From Salmonella enterica subsp. enterica serovar Typhimurium str. LT2 (GTDB taxonomy: Bacteria; Pseudomonadota; Gammaproteobacteria; Enterobacterales; Enterobacteriaceae): 64,000 nucleotides of DNA. Location: the NCBI RefSeq assembly GCF_000006945.2, contig NC_003197.2, positions 1,364,001 to 1,428,000 on the forward strand, given 5' to 3'. A program made the position numbers and the translations under genes. The notes under the pieces are model-generated. The model ran no database searches, was not told the DNA's origin, and was given only the letters and a program-made list of their open reading frames with translations. Shown here piece after piece: positions 1 to 8,900 of the stretch; the stretch's first letter is position 1, and each line of letters starts with the position of its first letter.

Positions 1-179
1 AGAAAAGGCTGGTGGATATCAGAAAAAGCGTTCCCGGTCACATAACGATCATCAGCCGATCATCTGAAAATAATCGGTTGTGGTGATATTAAACGGTTAC
101 ATTGTGTAAAATAGTTGGGCTTACAGGTATTGGCGGTTACACTTTTGCCGCAGAACATTTGAATAAGGAATTATGGATT

Positions 180-926
180 GTGACCAAACTTAAACTTCTG
201 GCTCTTGGCGTGTTTATTGCAACATCCGCCAGCGTCGCGCACGCTGAAAGCAACCTGACGTTGGGCGCAGGCGTTGGTGTGGTTGAACACCCTTATAAAG
301 ATTACGATAGCGATGTTTATCCGATACCGGTCATCGCTTATGAAAGCGAAAACTTCTGGTTCCGTGGTCTGGGCGGCGGGTACTACTTGTGGAATGACAA
401 TGCCGATAAGTTGTCAATCATGGCATACTGGTCCCCGATGTACTTCAAACCGGGCGACAGCGATGACCATCAGTTGCGTCGTCTGGACAGGCGTAAAAGT
501 ACTATGATGGCGGGCGTTTCTTACGCGCATCACACCCAATATGGATTCCTGCGTACCTCACTGGCAGGGGATACGTTGGATAACAGTAACGGTATTGTCT
601 GGGATCTGGCCTGGCTGTATCGGTATACCAATGGCGGGCTGACCTTAACGCCAGGTATCGGGGTTGAATGGAATAGCGAGAACCAGAACGATTACTATTA
701 CGGCGTATCACGTAAAGAATCTTCGCGTAGCGGCCTGCGCGGCTATAACCCGAACGATAGCTGGAACCCGTATCTTGAACTTAGCGCTAACTATAATTTC
801 GCCGGTAACTGGAGCGTATATGGTACTGCGCGCTACACCCGCCTGTCGGATGAAATTACCGACAGCCCGATGGTGGATAAATCCTGGACCGGTATCCTTT
901 CTACTGGCGTGACCTATAGATTCTGA
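180..926 (+). CDS. mipA: MipA/OmpV family outer-membrane protein
   Basis: Outer-membrane beta-barrel protein; the E. coli homologue is described as a scaffold between the lytic transglycosylase MltA and the penicillin-binding protein PBP1B. The start is taken as GTG at 180, after an AAGGA stretch, because the protein then begins VTKLKLLALG with a standard signal peptide ending in AHA before ESNLTLG, and is 248 residues as in E. coli. An upstream in-frame ATG at 102 would add 26 residues ahead of the signal peptide and is unlikely. The barrel has alternating aromatic strands and ends in a C-terminal phenylalanine (TYRF), the usual outer-membrane insertion signal. It appears monocistronic. Confidence 0.93.
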   Translation: MTKLKLLALGVFIATSASVAHAESNLTLGAGVGVVEHPYKDYDSDVYPIPVIAYESENFWFRGLGGGYYLWNDNADKLSIMAYWSPMYFKPGDSDDHQLRRLDRRKSTMMAGVSYAHHTQYGFLRTSLAGDTLDNSNGIVWDLAWLYRYTNGGLTLTPGIGVEWNSENQNDYYYGVSRKESSRSGLRGYNPNDSWNPYLELSANYNFAGNWSVYGTARYTRLSDEITDSPMVDKSWTGILSTGVTYRF

Positions 927-949
927 TTGATTGAATTTGCCGGAAAAAC

Positions 950-985
950 CACGACAAAGCCTGCGTTATGCGGGCTTTGTGCTGT
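950..985 (+). terminator. Hairpin after mipA
   Basis: ACAAAGCC and GGGCTTTGT form a long inverted repeat just after the mipA stop. The T-tract is weak, so it may be an imperfect intrinsic terminator. Confidence 0.5.
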
Positions 986-1215
986 CTGAAACGCGAACAT
1001 GACGGCTTGCATAAATGCGCTGTTGACCGGGTATGGCGCAGCCTTATGTGATTTATACTTTGTTACATCAATTTAAAAAACTAGCCTTTTATATGAAAAA
1101 TCCAGGTGATTACAACTGCGCTAACAATTAGCGTAATAATTGTTGCAATGCTGGCTGATATCGCCCTGTCACGTCCCGCTTATGCTATACCCATTCTTCA
1201 CAGCGAGTAAGACGA

Positions 1216-2412
1216 ATGAGCATAGTATTCAATACCGTAGCCAAGCCCAGCGGCAGTCTGTGTAACTTATCCTGCAAGTACTGTTTCTATCTTGATAAAC
1301 CCCGGGGGCAGCGCGTCATGTCTGACGATGTGCTGGAGACGTATATCCGCCGGGTAATTGATGATACGCCATCCTCAGAGGTCTCGTTTTGCTGGCAGGG
1401 GGGAGAGCCGACGCTATGCGGTCTTTCTTTTTACCAAAAAGTGGTGCGCTTGCAGCAACGCTATGCCAACGGCAAAACTATCTACAACAGTCTGCAAACC
1501 AATGGCGTATTAATCAATGAAGAGTGGGCGGCTTTCTTTGCGCAGCACCAGTTCCTGATTGGTATATCGATTGATGGGCCGCAAGTCGTTCATGATAATT
1601 ACCGGAAAACGCCGTCAGGGCGGGCGTCTTTTTCCCGAGTCGTTAATGCTATCCGCCTTCTGCAGGCAAATGATGTCGAGTTCAACACGCTCACTGTCGT
1701 GAATGATGCGTCATGCTGTCATGGCAACGCTATTTATCATTTTTTGACGCAGGAACTGGAAAGTAAACACCTGCAATTTATTCCCATTGTTGAGCCGCTC
1801 GCGCAAAAAGCGCAGCGTTCTTTGACGTTATCTGACAATGAGGATTCGCCTTCGCTGATGCCCTTTTCCGTCACGCCTGAAGGGTGGGGCGCCTTTATGT
1901 GCGATGTTTTTGATCAATGGATACGTCACGATGTCGGACGCATATTCGTACAGCTTTTTGATAACTTACTTGGCGTCTGGATGGGGGAGCCCGCCACGCT
2001 TTGTACGATGCAGTCGACCTGCGGACAAAGTTTGCTGGTGGAGCAGAATGGCGACGTGTTTAGCTGCGACCATTTTGTTTTTCCCGCCTATAAACTGGGC
2101 AATCTGCAGCAACACTCTTTAGAAGAAATGGCGGCCTCTCCTTTTCAGCAGCAGTTTGGCGCGGCTAAAGCAAACCTTTCCTCACGCTGCCAGAACTGTA
2201 CGTGGCGCTTTGCCTGTCACGGCGGTTGTCCGAAACATCGAATTTGTATGGACGGCGGCGAACGGCAAAATTATCTCTGTAAAGGATATCTGGAGTTCTT
2301 TCAACATGTGACGCCCTATATGAATGTGATGCGTCAATTATTACTGAATCAGCGACCCGCCGCGCATATTACCCGCATCGTCGACATGATTGCGGATGAC
2401 GTTCGTCAGTGA
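1216..2412 (+). CDS. Radical SAM/SPASM protein, anaerobic sulfatase-maturase type
   Basis: Resembles anaerobic sulfatase-maturating enzymes, which oxidise an active-site Cys or Ser of a sulfatase to formylglycine. The radical-SAM cluster motif CNLSCKYC (Cys16, Cys20, Cys23) is near the N-terminus, followed by the SAM-binding GGEP motif. The C-terminal third carries the cysteine-rich SPASM region, including CGQS, SCDH, CQNC and CHGGC, for auxiliary Fe-S clusters. Length is 398 residues, typical of the family. No sulfatase gene lies in the window, so the substrate is not evident; E. coli has no gene at this position between mipA and yeaE as far as I recall. The substrate could also be another peptide. 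Confidence 0.85.
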   Translation: MSIVFNTVAKPSGSLCNLSCKYCFYLDKPRGQRVMSDDVLETYIRRVIDDTPSSEVSFCWQGGEPTLCGLSFYQKVVRLQQRYANGKTIYNSLQTNGVLINEEWAAFFAQHQFLIGISIDGPQVVHDNYRKTPSGRASFSRVVNAIRLLQANDVEFNTLTVVNDASCCHGNAIYHFLTQELESKHLQFIPIVEPLAQKAQRSLTLSDNEDSPSLMPFSVTPEGWGAFMCDVFDQWIRHDVGRIFVQLFDNLLGVWMGEPATLCTMQSTCGQSLLVEQNGDVFSCDHFVFPAYKLGNLQQHSLEEMAASPFQQQFGAAKANLSSRCQNCTWRFACHGGCPKHRICMDGGERQNYLCKGYLEFFQHVTPYMNVMRQLLLNQRPAAHITRIVDMIADDVRQ

Positions 2413-2508
2413 CAAGAAAATCGCCCCCTTGCGCGGTATGATGCCGGACATTACCGTAGGGTCTAAGAGTCCTGTATTGTTTTACCGTCGAGTGACATTG
2501 AAAAGGAA

Positions 2509-3366
2509 ATGAAATCAGTGAAAAACGTAACGTTTTGCGGGCAGGTGACGCTTCCTGCCATCGGACAGGGAACATGGTATATGGGCGAGCGCGCGGATCA
2601 ACGTCAGCGCGAGGTTTCGGCGTTGCGCGCGGGGCTGGATTTGGGGTTACGCCTTATTGATACAGCGGAAATGTATGCCGACGGCGGGGCGGAAAAGGTC
2701 GTGGGCGAGGCGTTAGCAGGGCGACGCGATGAGGCATTTCTGGTGTCAAAAGTGTACCCGTGGAACGCTGGCGGCCAGAAGATAGTTGCCGCCTGTGAAG
2801 AAAGCCTGCGTCGTCTGAAAACAGATTATCTCGATCTCTATCTATTGCACTGGGCCGGAAGCTTTTCATTCGAAGAGACCGTTGAAGGTATGGAGCGGCT
2901 AATCGCGCAGGGGAAAATTCGCCGTTGGGGAGTCTCTAATCTTGATTATGACGATATGCAGGCGCTGTGGCGCATCCCTGGGGGACAGCAATGCGCGACA
3001 AATCAGGTGCTCTATCATCTGGCGTCACGTGGTATTGAGTATGATTTATTGCCGTGGTGTCAACAACAGCGAATGCCAGTGATGGCCTATAGCCCGCTGG
3101 CGCAGGCTGGCCGGTTACGTAGCGGTTTACTGAATCATCCGGTGGTGAATGAAATTGCGCAAGCGCATAACGCTACGGCGGCGCAAATCTTACTGACGTG
3201 GGTGATTGCGCATCCGGGCGTGATGGCGATCCCGAAAGCCGGAAGTACAGAACACGTGAAGCAAAATGCGGCGGCGCTTGAGATCGCCTTGTCAGCAAAC
3301 GAACTTGCCTTACTGGACAACGCCTGGCCTGCGCCAAAAGGGAAAACCGCGTTGGATATGGTGTGA
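2509..3366 (+). CDS. yeaE: Aldo/keto reductase, methylglyoxal reductase type
   Basis: Cytosolic NADPH-dependent aldo/keto reductase; E. coli YeaE reduces methylglyoxal and related aldehydes. The (beta/alpha)8 fold signatures are present: DTAEMYADG with the catalytic Asp and Tyr, SKVYPW with the Lys, LLHW with the His, and the cofactor-binding IPKAGS near the C-terminus. Length is 285 residues, close to the E. coli protein. The gene follows the radical-SAM gene by about 100 bp and ends directly against a REP element, so it is probably the last gene of its transcript. Confidence 0.93.
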   Translation: MKSVKNVTFCGQVTLPAIGQGTWYMGERADQRQREVSALRAGLDLGLRLIDTAEMYADGGAEKVVGEALAGRRDEAFLVSKVYPWNAGGQKIVAACEESLRRLKTDYLDLYLLHWAGSFSFEETVEGMERLIAQGKIRRWGVSNLDYDDMQALWRIPGGQQCATNQVLYHLASRGIEYDLLPWCQQQRMPVMAYSPLAQAGRLRSGLLNHPVVNEIAQAHNATAAQILLTWVIAHPGVMAIPKAGSTEHVKQNAAALEIALSANELALLDNAWPAPKGKTALDMV

Positions 3367-3427
3367 CGCCGGATAAAATGTGTAAGCGCCGCCATCCGGC
3401 AGGTCATGCCTGATGGCGGCTGACGCC
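3367..3427. repeat. REP/BIME element between yeaE and yeaD
   Basis: Two palindromic units in opposite orientation (GCCGGATA...GCCGCCATCCGGC and GCCTGATGGCGGC...GACGCC) match the enterobacterial REP consensus. It lies between the convergent ends of yeaE and yeaD. Confidence 0.85.
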
Positions 3428-3464
3428 TTTCAGATCCTATAGTAACGCCGTTATCCATTCACTT

Positions 3465-4349
3465 TTAGCGTTTAGCGACGCAGATAGTCTGCGCCAGACG
3501 AGAGGGTTTTTCTTCTGTGGCTTGTTGCGGCGCAGTAGCGTAAACCGTTTCAACGCAGACAAACGTTTTATAGCCGTCATCCGGCATGTCGCCCATGCTG
3601 ACGGACAACGCCGGGCCAGGGTTCCAGCCTACGACGTTAAGGTGATGGTGGTGGACCACATCAATCGTGCGGTTTAATGTCGCATCGTGGATCACGCTAC
3701 ATGCTTCAGGATTGAGGTAAACGCGATCGGTACGGTCCGGAAAGGTTTGTATACCGTCGGTCAGGACACCTTCTTTAGCGTCGTTAACTTTATCAATAAA
3801 CCGATCGCCGAGTCCGCTGACCTTAACGTTGGCGATGTCGCCAACGTTAAAATAGCTGTGGAGCGCGGATGTGGTTGCAAATTCGCCATGCGCTTCCAGT
3901 TCAATTTCACAGGTTTTACCCACTTTAAAACGTGCCAGCAGCGTGAAATCGTGCGGCCAGTATTTCCGGGTGGCCTCACTGCTTTGCAGCTCAAATGTCA
4001 GCATTACGCCATTATCATCTTCATTATGCGCTTTTAGCGCCCACGGAAGATTACGCGCAAAGCCGTGTGACGGCAGACCCTGTTGAGCCGCAGGTCCAAA
4101 CCAGGGCCAGCAGATCGGTACACCGCCGCGTAGCGCCACGCCGGTTTTGAAAGGCGTATTATTACTGAGCCACAATACCTCTTCCTCGCCAACGGGTTTC
4201 CAGGAGAGAAGGTGCGCGCCCTGTAATGCAAAAGAGGCTTTAACCTGCGGATGGTCAACGACGATCAGATCCAGGTCATCAAGCTGACGACGGGAAAGGA
4301 CAGGGGTAAGCTGTTCGATAACCGGGAGGGCAAAAATTTTATTAATCAT
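3465..4349 (-). CDS. yeaD: D-hexose-6-phosphate mutarotase
   Basis: Aldose-1-epimerase family protein that interconverts alpha and beta anomers of hexose 6-phosphates, chiefly glucose 6-phosphate. The family pattern is visible: RGGVPICWPWFGP near residue 75, the histidine of SHGFAR, and HSYFNVGD with the second conserved histidine near residue 160. Length of 294 residues matches the E. coli protein. It lies downstream of gapA on the same strand but is separated by a terminator and a MITE-like repeat, so it is probably transcribed on its own. Confidence 0.93.
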   Translation of the reverse strand: MINKIFALPVIEQLTPVLSRRQLDDLDLIVVDHPQVKASFALQGAHLLSWKPVGEEEVLWLSNNTPFKTGVALRGGVPICWPWFGPAAQQGLPSHGFARNLPWALKAHNEDDNGVMLTFELQSSEATRKYWPHDFTLLARFKVGKTCEIELEAHGEFATTSALHSYFNVGDIANVKVSGLGDRFIDKVNDAKEGVLTDGIQTFPDRTDRVYLNPEACSVIHDATLNRTIDVVHHHHLNVVGWNPGPALSVSMGDMPDDGYKTFVCVETVYATAPQQATEEKPSRLAQTICVAKR

Positions 4350-4364
4350 TACGCAATCCTCTTA

Positions 4365-4623
4365 ACCCTAAATAATTCGAGTTGCATGACAAGGCGCTTG
4401 TGCCTTGACCAGTGCTTGCGCTGGCCCGTAGAGGCGAGGCCGCAGGCCGAGTAACGCGGCAAGTGAACGACAAATTCATCGGGAACGAATTTGAACAACC
4501 GTAGGTAATCTCCGGCCAGGGACATGGACATCCCTGATTCATCCCGATAAGTTCGACTTCCGTCAGTGATTCGGGTGAGAAAGCATAGCCAACACACCTG
4601 CAACTTGAAGTATGACGGGTATA
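4365..4623. repeat. MITE-like enterobacterial repeat
   Basis: A stretch of about 260 bp with imperfect inverted ends: left AATAATTCGAGTTGCA, right TGCAACTTGAAGTATGACGG, which read in reverse complement are similar to each other. Such ends are familiar from dispersed non-coding repeats in enterobacterial genomes. It contains no convincing gene and fills the gap between yeaD and the gapA terminator. Confidence 0.6.
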
Positions 4624-4632
4624 TCTTTAAGC

Positions 4633-4662
4633 AAAAAAAAGAGCGACCTGAGTCGCTCTTAC
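4633..4662 (-). terminator. gapA intrinsic terminator
   Basis: On the minus strand AAGAGCGAC/GTCGCTCTT forms a 9-bp stem with a 4-nt loop followed by a run of eight T, just after the gapA stop codon. Confidence 0.92.
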
Positions 4663-4683
4663 CAATGACTGTGTCATCTCAAC

Positions 4684-5679
4684 TTATTTGGAGATGTGAG
4701 CAATCAGGTCCAGTACTTTGTTGGAGTAACCGGTTTCGTTATCGTACCAGGAGACCAGTTTCACGAAGTTGTCGTTCAGCGCGATGCCTGCTTTAGCATC
4801 GAACACGGAAGTGCATACTTCACCGTTGAAATCGGTAGATACAACGTCGTCTTCGGTGTAACCCAGCACGCCTTTCATTTCGCCTTCGGCAGCAGCTTTA
4901 ACAGCAGCTTTGATCTGCTCGTAGGTAGCCGCTTTTTCCAGACGAACGGTCAGGTCAACAACGGATACGTTCGGAGTAGGAACGCGGAACGCCATACCAG
5001 TCAGTTTGCCATTCAGTTCCGGCAGTACTTTACCTACCGCTTTAGCAGCGCCAGTAGAGGACGGGATGATGTTCTGAGATGCGCCGCGGCCGCCGCGCCA
5101 GTCTTTGTGAGACGGGCCGTCAACGGTTTTCTGGGTTGCGGTAGTCGCGTGAACAGTAGTCATCAGACCTTCGATGATGCCGAAGTTGTCGTTGATAACT
5201 TTAGCCAGCGGCGCCAGGCAGTTGGTGGTGCAGGAAGCGTTGGAAACGATGTCCTGGCCTTCGTATTTGTCAAAGTTAGCGCCTTTAACAAACATTGGGG
5301 TGTTGTCTTTAGACGGACCCGTCAGAACCACTTTTTTCGCGCCAGCGGTGATGTGTTTACGCGCGGTTTCGTCAGTCAGGAAGATACCGGTAGCTTCAGC
5401 CACTACGTCAACACCAACTTCGTCCCATTTCAGGTTAGCCGGATCGCGTTCAGCGGTAACACGGATTTTTTTACCGTTAACGATCAGATGACCGTCTTTC
5501 ACTTCAACAGTACCGTCGAAACGGCCGTGAGTGGAGTCATATTTCAGCATGTATGCCATGTACTCTGCGTCTAACAGGTCGTTGATTGCAACGATCTCGA
5601 TGTCAGAACGTTTCTGAGCAGCACGGAAAACAATGCGACCGATACGGCCAAAACCGTTGATACCTACTTTGATAGTCAT
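4684..5679 (-). CDS. gapA: Glyceraldehyde-3-phosphate dehydrogenase A
   Basis: Glycolytic enzyme converting glyceraldehyde 3-phosphate, NAD and phosphate to 1,3-bisphosphoglycerate; homotetramer in the cytosol. The NAD-binding GINGFGRIGR motif is at the N-terminus and the catalytic cysteine is in SNASCTTNCLAP near residue 150, with the activating histidine further on. The start is the ATG giving MTIKVGING (331 residues, the family length); an ATG nine bases upstream is ignored. Codon use is strongly biased, as expected for a very highly expressed gene. A strong sigma-70 promoter and a clean terminator flank it. Confidence 0.99.
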   Translation of the reverse strand: MTIKVGINGFGRIGRIVFRAAQKRSDIEIVAINDLLDAEYMAYMLKYDSTHGRFDGTVEVKDGHLIVNGKKIRVTAERDPANLKWDEVGVDVVAEATGIFLTDETARKHITAGAKKVVLTGPSKDNTPMFVKGANFDKYEGQDIVSNASCTTNCLAPLAKVINDNFGIIEGLMTTVHATTATQKTVDGPSHKDWRGGRGASQNIIPSSTGAAKAVGKVLPELNGKLTGMAFRVPTPNVSVVDLTVRLEKAATYEQIKAAVKAAAEGEMKGVLGYTEDDVVSTDFNGEVCTSVFDAKAGIALNDNFVKLVSWYDNETGYSNKVLDLIAHISK

Positions 5680-6434
<755 letters not shown>

Positions 6435-6475
6435 AAAAACGATTCAGCAAATTATTCCACAGGAGCGGACACATC

Positions 6476-6754
6476 ATGAATCTTGATGAGATCATTAACA
6501 GCATGACGCCGGAAGTGTATCAACGTTTATCCACCGCCGTTGAGCTGGGTAAATGGCCGGATGGCGTGGCGTTGACGCCGGAACAGAAAGAAAACAGCCT
6601 GCAACTGGTGATGCTATGGCAGGCGCGGCACAATACCGAAGCGCAACATATGACGATCGATACTCACGGTCAGATGGTGATGAAAAGCAAGCAGCAGCTC
6701 AAAGCGGATTTCGGTATTACGTCAAAGCCGATTGCGACATTGAAAATGCAGTAA
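6476..6754 (+). CDS. yeaC: DUF1315 family protein YeaC
   Basis: Small acidic protein of 92 residues belonging to an uncharacterised family conserved in gamma-proteobacteria. It has no signal peptide or membrane segment. It is preceded by a good ribosome site (AGGAG) and follows msrB closely, which suggests co-transcription. The conserved start MNLDEIINSMTPEVYQRL identifies the family; its function is unknown to me. Confidence 0.9.
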   Translation: MNLDEIINSMTPEVYQRLSTAVELGKWPDGVALTPEQKENSLQLVMLWQARHNTEAQHMTIDTHGQMVMKSKQQLKADFGITSKPIATLKMQ

Positions 6755-6756
6755 CG

Positions 6757-6848
6757 GCAGCCGGATAAGAGGTAGCCGCCATCCGGCGGTTTCATTGCCA
6801 ATGCGTTGTGCTTACCGGGCCTGCTCATTGCTGTCAGGCACAGGCCCG
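6757..6848. repeat. REP-type palindromes after yeaC
   Basis: CCGGATAAGAGGTAGCCGCCATCCGG is a REP unit, followed by a second inverted repeat with arms CGGGCCTG and CAGGCCCG. It lies between the end of yeaC and a gene remnant. Confidence 0.75.
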
Positions 6849-6863
6849 CCATATTTTTACCCA

Positions 6864-7105
6864 TTAACGCTTAATGTCCAGCGAGTCCGCCAACTGTTTC
6901 GCTAACTGATTATTGTCATCGGTGCCTTATTCCCAGAACATTGCGCCAGCCAGCCCGCGCTTTTTAATCTGTTTTGTTAGAAGCGCTCTCCAGCCTGCGT
7001 TGAGCTTTGCCTGGTAGCGACGCTGACGTGACGTATCCGGCCCAAAGATCTATGCAATGGTCTCACCGTTGCGTGATGTATTGACCGGATACGATACCTG
7101 CTCCG
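6864..7105 (-). pseudogene. C-terminal remnant of a glycosyl hydrolase 18-like protein
   Basis: Reading the minus strand in one frame gives a recognisable C-terminal end: SYPVNTSRNGETIA, a TAG stop, FGPDTSRQRRYQAKLNAGW, then RGLAGAMFWE, a TAA stop, GTDDNNQLAKQLADSLDIKR and the natural terminator TAA at 6864. GLAGAMFWE followed by an acidic stretch is the typical last strand of GH18 chitinase-type barrels. Both in-frame stops look like single-base changes of sense codons. The N-terminal part is missing: the frame runs straight into pncA. The family assignment is an inference from this short stretch. Confidence 0.55.
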
Positions 7106-7762
7106 CTACCTGGCGACAGCCTGGCCCTGCGTCTCTTCCCAGTCTGCCAGCGTATACAGCGTCGCGCCTGCCGACGCCATCTCCATAAACGCGTGCGCGC
7201 TATCCTGCGGGTGAATATTCACGCCGCGACAGCCATCGGTGATAACGTTAACGGCATAGCCCAACTCTAGCGCATCCAGCACCGTAAATTTTACGCAGTA
7301 ATCGGTCGCCAACCCCATCACGATAAGCTCGGTAACGTCATGCTCGCGAAGCCAGGTATCAAGGGTAGTTTTCTGCCGATGTTCGTTGTCAAAAAACGCA
7401 CTGTAGCTATCAATCAGCGGGTTTTCACCCTTATAGATGCAGGCGTCAATCGCATGTTGGTTAAGCAGGGGATGTAACGCCGCGCCGTCGGTATGTTGAA
7501 CGCAGTGATCCGGCCAGAGCGTTTGCGGCAGCCCGTCCAGCTTTCCCTGACTATAGGGTTCCGCCTGATGCTGGCTGGCGAAGCTGCCATGCTGCGCGGG
7601 ATGCCAGTCCTGGCTGGCCAGCACCGGAATCTGCCGGGGCTGGCACCAGTCAATAAGAGCGTTGGCGATGTCGATGGTGCTGTCGCCTTCCGCTACAGCC
7701 AGCGCGCCGCCGGCGCAAAAATCATTTTGCAAGTCGACCAGTAATAAGGCCCGGTTTGTCAT
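7106..7762 (-). CDS. pncA: Nicotinamidase
   Basis: Hydrolyses nicotinamide to nicotinate for NAD recycling, and also pyrazinamide. The catalytic triad is recognisable: Asp10 in LLLVDLQND, a Lys in the middle of the chain, and the nucleophilic Cys in GLATDYCVKFT. Metal-binding residues are in ASQDWHP. Length is 218 residues. The start MTNRALLLVDLQ aligns with the E. coli protein. It lies 26 bp downstream of ansA on the same strand and is likely co-transcribed. Confidence 0.97.
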   Translation of the reverse strand: MTNRALLLVDLQNDFCAGGALAVAEGDSTIDIANALIDWCQPRQIPVLASQDWHPAQHGSFASQHQAEPYSQGKLDGLPQTLWPDHCVQHTDGAALHPLLNQHAIDACIYKGENPLIDSYSAFFDNEHRQKTTLDTWLREHDVTELIVMGLATDYCVKFTVLDALELGYAVNVITDGCRGVNIHPQDSAHAFMEMASAGATLYTLADWEETQGQAVAR

Positions 7763-7788
7763 TATCTTCTCCTTGTCGTCGGGATTTT

Positions 7789-8805
7789 TTAATCATCCGG
7801 CGTCAATTCACCACGCAAGTTTTGCGCCATCGCGCTACGAATCGCCTGAGTGTCCAGACCCTGGCTTAACAAATAATGCAGTTTGGTTAAGGTGGCTTCG
7901 ACGGTCATATCGGCACCGCCAATCACGCCAGCGTGCGCCAGCGCATTACCGGTAGCGTACCCGCCCATATTGACTCGCCCTGACATGCATTGCGTCAGGT
8001 TAACCACCACGATGCCGCGCGAACTGGCCTCTTTCAGCTCCTGTAAAAACGCTTTATTTTGCGGCGCGTTGCCTACGCCATAAGAGCGCAGAATCAGCGC
8101 TTTTACCGGCTGACGCAGAAAGTTACGTACTACCTCGGCGGAAATCCCCGGATAAATCGTCACTACGCCTATCGGCTGCGGCGTAATAGGGTGAACGATT
8201 AATTCACCAGAACCGTAGGGCGCGGGAGGCGTATTTAAACGGCGAATGTGAATTCCTGCTTCCAGCAAGGGCGGCAGATTGGGAGAGGCAAAAGCGTCAA
8301 ACCCATCCGCATGGGCTTTGGTCGTGCGATTACCGCGGAACAGACGATTATTAAAAAACAGCGTTACTTCATTAATAGGGTAGTTGGCGGCGACATAAAG
8401 CGCATTCAGCAAATTAATTTGCCCGTCGGAGCGCAGCTCAGCCAGCGGAATTTGTGACCCTGTCACAATGACCGGTTTACCCAGATTTTCCAGCATGAAA
8501 GAGAGCGCCGATGCGGTAAACGCCATCGTGTCGGTGCCGTGCAGAATAACAAAACCGTCATACTCATCGTAGTGCGCTTTGATATCTGCAGCGATATGCT
8601 GCCAGTCTTCCGGCGTCATATCTGATGAATCCATCAGCGGGGCATATTCATGGATGGTAAAATCCGGCATCTCCGGGCGGTGGAATTCCGGCATCAGCGC
8701 CAGCTGGCGCTGAAGGTGCCCGGACACCGGGATATACCCTTTATCTGAGCGCTGCATACCGATAGTACCGCCGGTATAGGCAACGTAAATTGATTTCTTT
8801 TGCAT
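7789..8805 (-). CDS. ansA: L-asparaginase I, cytoplasmic
   Basis: Cytosolic low-affinity asparaginase hydrolysing L-asparagine to aspartate and ammonia. The two threonine nucleophile motifs are present: YTGGTIG near residue 11 and HGTDTMAF near residue 90. No signal peptide, in keeping with type I. The start is the ATG giving MQKKSIYVAYTGG (338 residues as in E. coli), 24 codons inside the longest open frame; the extra upstream residues have no family support. Together with pncA it forms a two-gene unit, separated from sppA by a REP palindrome. Confidence 0.97.
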   Translation of the reverse strand: MQKKSIYVAYTGGTIGMQRSDKGYIPVSGHLQRQLALMPEFHRPEMPDFTIHEYAPLMDSSDMTPEDWQHIAADIKAHYDEYDGFVILHGTDTMAFTASALSFMLENLGKPVIVTGSQIPLAELRSDGQINLLNALYVAANYPINEVTLFFNNRLFRGNRTTKAHADGFDAFASPNLPPLLEAGIHIRRLNTPPAPYGSGELIVHPITPQPIGVVTIYPGISAEVVRNFLRQPVKALILRSYGVGNAPQNKAFLQELKEASSRGIVVVNLTQCMSGRVNMGGYATGNALAHAGVIGGADMTVEATLTKLHYLLSQGLDTQAIRSAMAQNLRGELTPDD

Positions 8806-8845
8806 GATAATGTTCAGTCGTGTCGCGAAGGACGTATTAATGATT

Positions 8846-8882
8846 ATCGGATGGCGGCTATGAGCAGACGCCGCCATCCGGT
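8846..8882. repeat. REP palindrome between sppA and ansA
   Basis: CGGATGGCGGC and GCCGCCATCCG are perfect 11-bp inverted arms with an 11-nt spacer, a REP unit located between the sppA stop and the ansA start. Confidence 0.85.
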
Positions 8883-8900
8883 ATGGCTATTGATGAAGCA

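Noticed and set aside
4696..5574. 292-codon open frame antisense to gapA
   Set aside because: It mirrors the strongly biased codons of gapA, has no family resemblance and no ribosome site.
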